NCBI GenBank assembly: GCA_050261915.1
Contig: JBLNDT010000068.1
Location: 1-5,681, forward strand
Length of the DNA stretch: 5,681 nt
DNA from: UBA699 sp050261915
Lineage (GTDB): Bacteria > Bacillota > Clostridia > Clostridiales > Clostridiaceae
Direction of reading: 5' to 3'
The position numbers and the translations under genes are program-made. The notes under the pieces are model-generated. The model did not search any database and was not told the DNA's origin. It saw only the letters and a list, made by a program, of their open reading frames with translations. Below, one piece after another: positions 4,814 to 5,681 of the stretch (the stretch's first letter is position 1; each line of letters opens with the position of its first letter).

Positions 4814-5498
4814 TTAAATCCCTCAATTCATAACCAATACCACGTAAAGCTTTAATTTCTACTTTCGAACCGATAAAGGCAAGTTTTCTTCTGGTAAAGG
4901 ATAGGTAAACTTCCACGTTATTATATTCAGCATCACAATTATAGCCCCATATTTTCAAAACCAGCTGCTCTCGGGTTAGTACCTGATTCTGGTTTTGGAG
5001 AAAAAGTTCCATAATCTGATATTCTTTCTTGCTAAGTTGGATAGATTGTCCACTTAAACTGCTGGTAAGTTGAAAAGTATTTTTATTTAATGCTATATCA
5101 CCAAAGTAAAGAATATCCTCATTAAATTTATCATATCGCCGACCTAAAGCCCTGAGTCTTGCAAGAAGTTCTTTAATTTCAAAGGGTTTTGTAAGATAAT
5201 CATCTCCGCCGCTGTCAAGGCCAGTTACCTTGTCATCTATATCATTTTTTGAAGTAAGCATGAGAATGGGTGTTTTTATTCCTGCCTTACGAGTATTCCT
5301 TGCAATTTCAAACCCGGACATACCTGGCAGCATAACATCTAGAATTATCATGTGGTATTCCTTAGAATATATTGAATTCATGGCGGATATGCCGTCATTG
5401 TGTATATCTACTATATAATTTTCAAGGCGAAGCAGCTCTGATAGAGCTTCTGCCATTTTAAGTTCATCTTCCACAAGTAATATTTTTAAATTTGCCAT
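4806..5498 (-). CDS. OmpR/PhoB-family response regulator
   Basis: A 230-residue two-component transcription factor. The receiver domain (about 4-117) has the acidic pocket at E10-D11-E12, phospho-acceptor Asp54 in ILDVMLPG, Thr82 in MLTSKND and Lys104 in LTKPFE. The winged-helix DNA-binding domain (about 128-228) includes LSKKEYQIMELFLQNQNQVLTREQL and ends with the typical ALRGIGYEL. All switch residues are intact, so ordinary phosphorylation-dependent DNA binding is expected. It is the first gene of the minus-strand cluster and overlaps its kinase. Its best candidate target in the window is the 11-bp-period repeat ahead of the lipoprotein gene. The start ATG gives the standard beginning MANLKILLVEDE, but its GGAGGT is unusually far away (14 bases). 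The family is certain; no orthologue name can be assigned safely. Confidence 0.95.
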   Translation of the reverse strand: MANLKILLVEDELKMAEALSELLRLENYIVDIHNDGISAMNSIYSKEYHMIILDVMLPGMSGFEIARNTRKAGIKTPILMLTSKNDIDDKVTGLDSGGDDYLTKPFEIKELLARLRALGRRYDKFNEDILYFGDIALNKNTFQLTSSLSGQSIQLSKKEYQIMELFLQNQNQVLTREQLVLKIWGYNCDAEYNNVEVYLSFTRRKLAFIGSKVEIKALRGIGYELRDLSV

Positions 5499-5512
5499 AA
5501 CTATTATGGAAC

Positions 5513-5518
5513 ACCTCC
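5513..5518 (-). promoter_or_regulatory. Ribosome binding site of the response regulator, unusually distant
   Basis: GGAGGT on the minus strand is separated from the ATG at 5496-5498 by 14 bases instead of the usual 5-9. An ATG that overlaps this site (5518-5520) is out of frame. No other in-frame start lies nearby, so the assigned start stands, perhaps with lowered translation. Confidence 0.6.
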
Positions 5519-5544
5519 ATTTCTTAATATGGATTAATAGATTA

Positions 5545-5553
5545 ATTATATCA
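5545..5553 (-). promoter_or_regulatory. Predicted extended -10 promoter of the two-component operon
   Basis: TGATATAAT on the minus strand is a perfect -10 hexamer (5545-5550) with the TGn extension that can replace a -35 box. The nearest -35-like sequence, CTGACC at 5571-5576, is 20 bases upstream, too far to be ideal. Transcription would start near 5538, giving a leader of about 40 bases. The rest of the spacer to the window edge (to 5681) shows no gene. Confidence 0.55.
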
Positions 5554-5681
5554 GAAAAGCATTATTTCATGGTCAGTTAGTAAAAACAAAAATACAGCTA
5601 ACCTACCAGAGCATATATTATCGTTGCGTCATTCAGAAGTGAAACACCAAAATAATGATTAGATTATTCGTTGAAAGCAAC

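Noticed and set aside
5633..5680. A short minus-strand frame open from the right edge to a TGA at 5633-5635
   Set aside because: Fifteen residues with no recognisable sequence are not enough to call the end of an upstream gene.
5655..5681. A possible gene start on the plus strand (ATG at 5655) running off the right edge
   Set aside because: Only nine codons are visible, there is no convincing ribosome binding site, and the product cannot be judged.

Overview
The window looks like chromosome from a low-GC Gram-positive anaerobe of the Clostridia. Intergenic DNA is AT-rich, the Shine-Dalgarno sequences are strong (AGGAGG type), and every recognisable gene belongs to a family common in clostridia. 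The organism cannot be named from the sequence. It holds six genes: one cut by the left edge and five complete. There are no RNA genes, insertion sequences, CRISPR arrays or phage genes.

Left third (1-1322): the 3' end of a GyrI-like small-molecule-binding protein (+) converges on a short FMN nitroreductase (-), with a shared hairpin terminator between them. The nitroreductase is divergent from an HxlR/DUF24-type winged-helix regulator (+). Their 190-base spacer holds a good promoter for the regulator, a lone -10 box for the nitroreductase, and AGTATA/TATACT-type repeats that could be operators. The layout recalls the redox-sensing HypR regulator and its nitroreductase target in Bacillus.

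Right two thirds (1357-5681): a minus-strand cluster, read right to left, of an OmpR-type response regulator, a membrane histidine kinase overlapping it by 8 bases, and a 704-residue lipoprotein. The lipoprotein resembles tannase/feruloyl-esterase-type alpha/beta hydrolases (subtype B tannase-like). It ends at a strong terminator just before the convergent end of the HxlR gene. A perfect 8-bp direct repeat with an 11-bp period lies immediately after the kinase stop codon and upstream of the lipoprotein gene. That geometry suits binding by an OmpR-family regulator next to a weak promoter.

Working model (inference): the kinase senses a signal outside the membrane, and its partner regulator switches on the neighbouring surface esterase, either by read-through or from the promoter in the gap. 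The nitroreductase/HxlR pair is probably a separate electrophile or redox response unit. The part most worth a second look is the two-component system with its surface hydrolase. The hydrolase has unusual architecture: a Gly/Pro-rich insert in the lid region, calcium-loop-like motifs, a possible Glu in place of the catalytic Asp, and a roughly 100-residue extension after the catalytic His.
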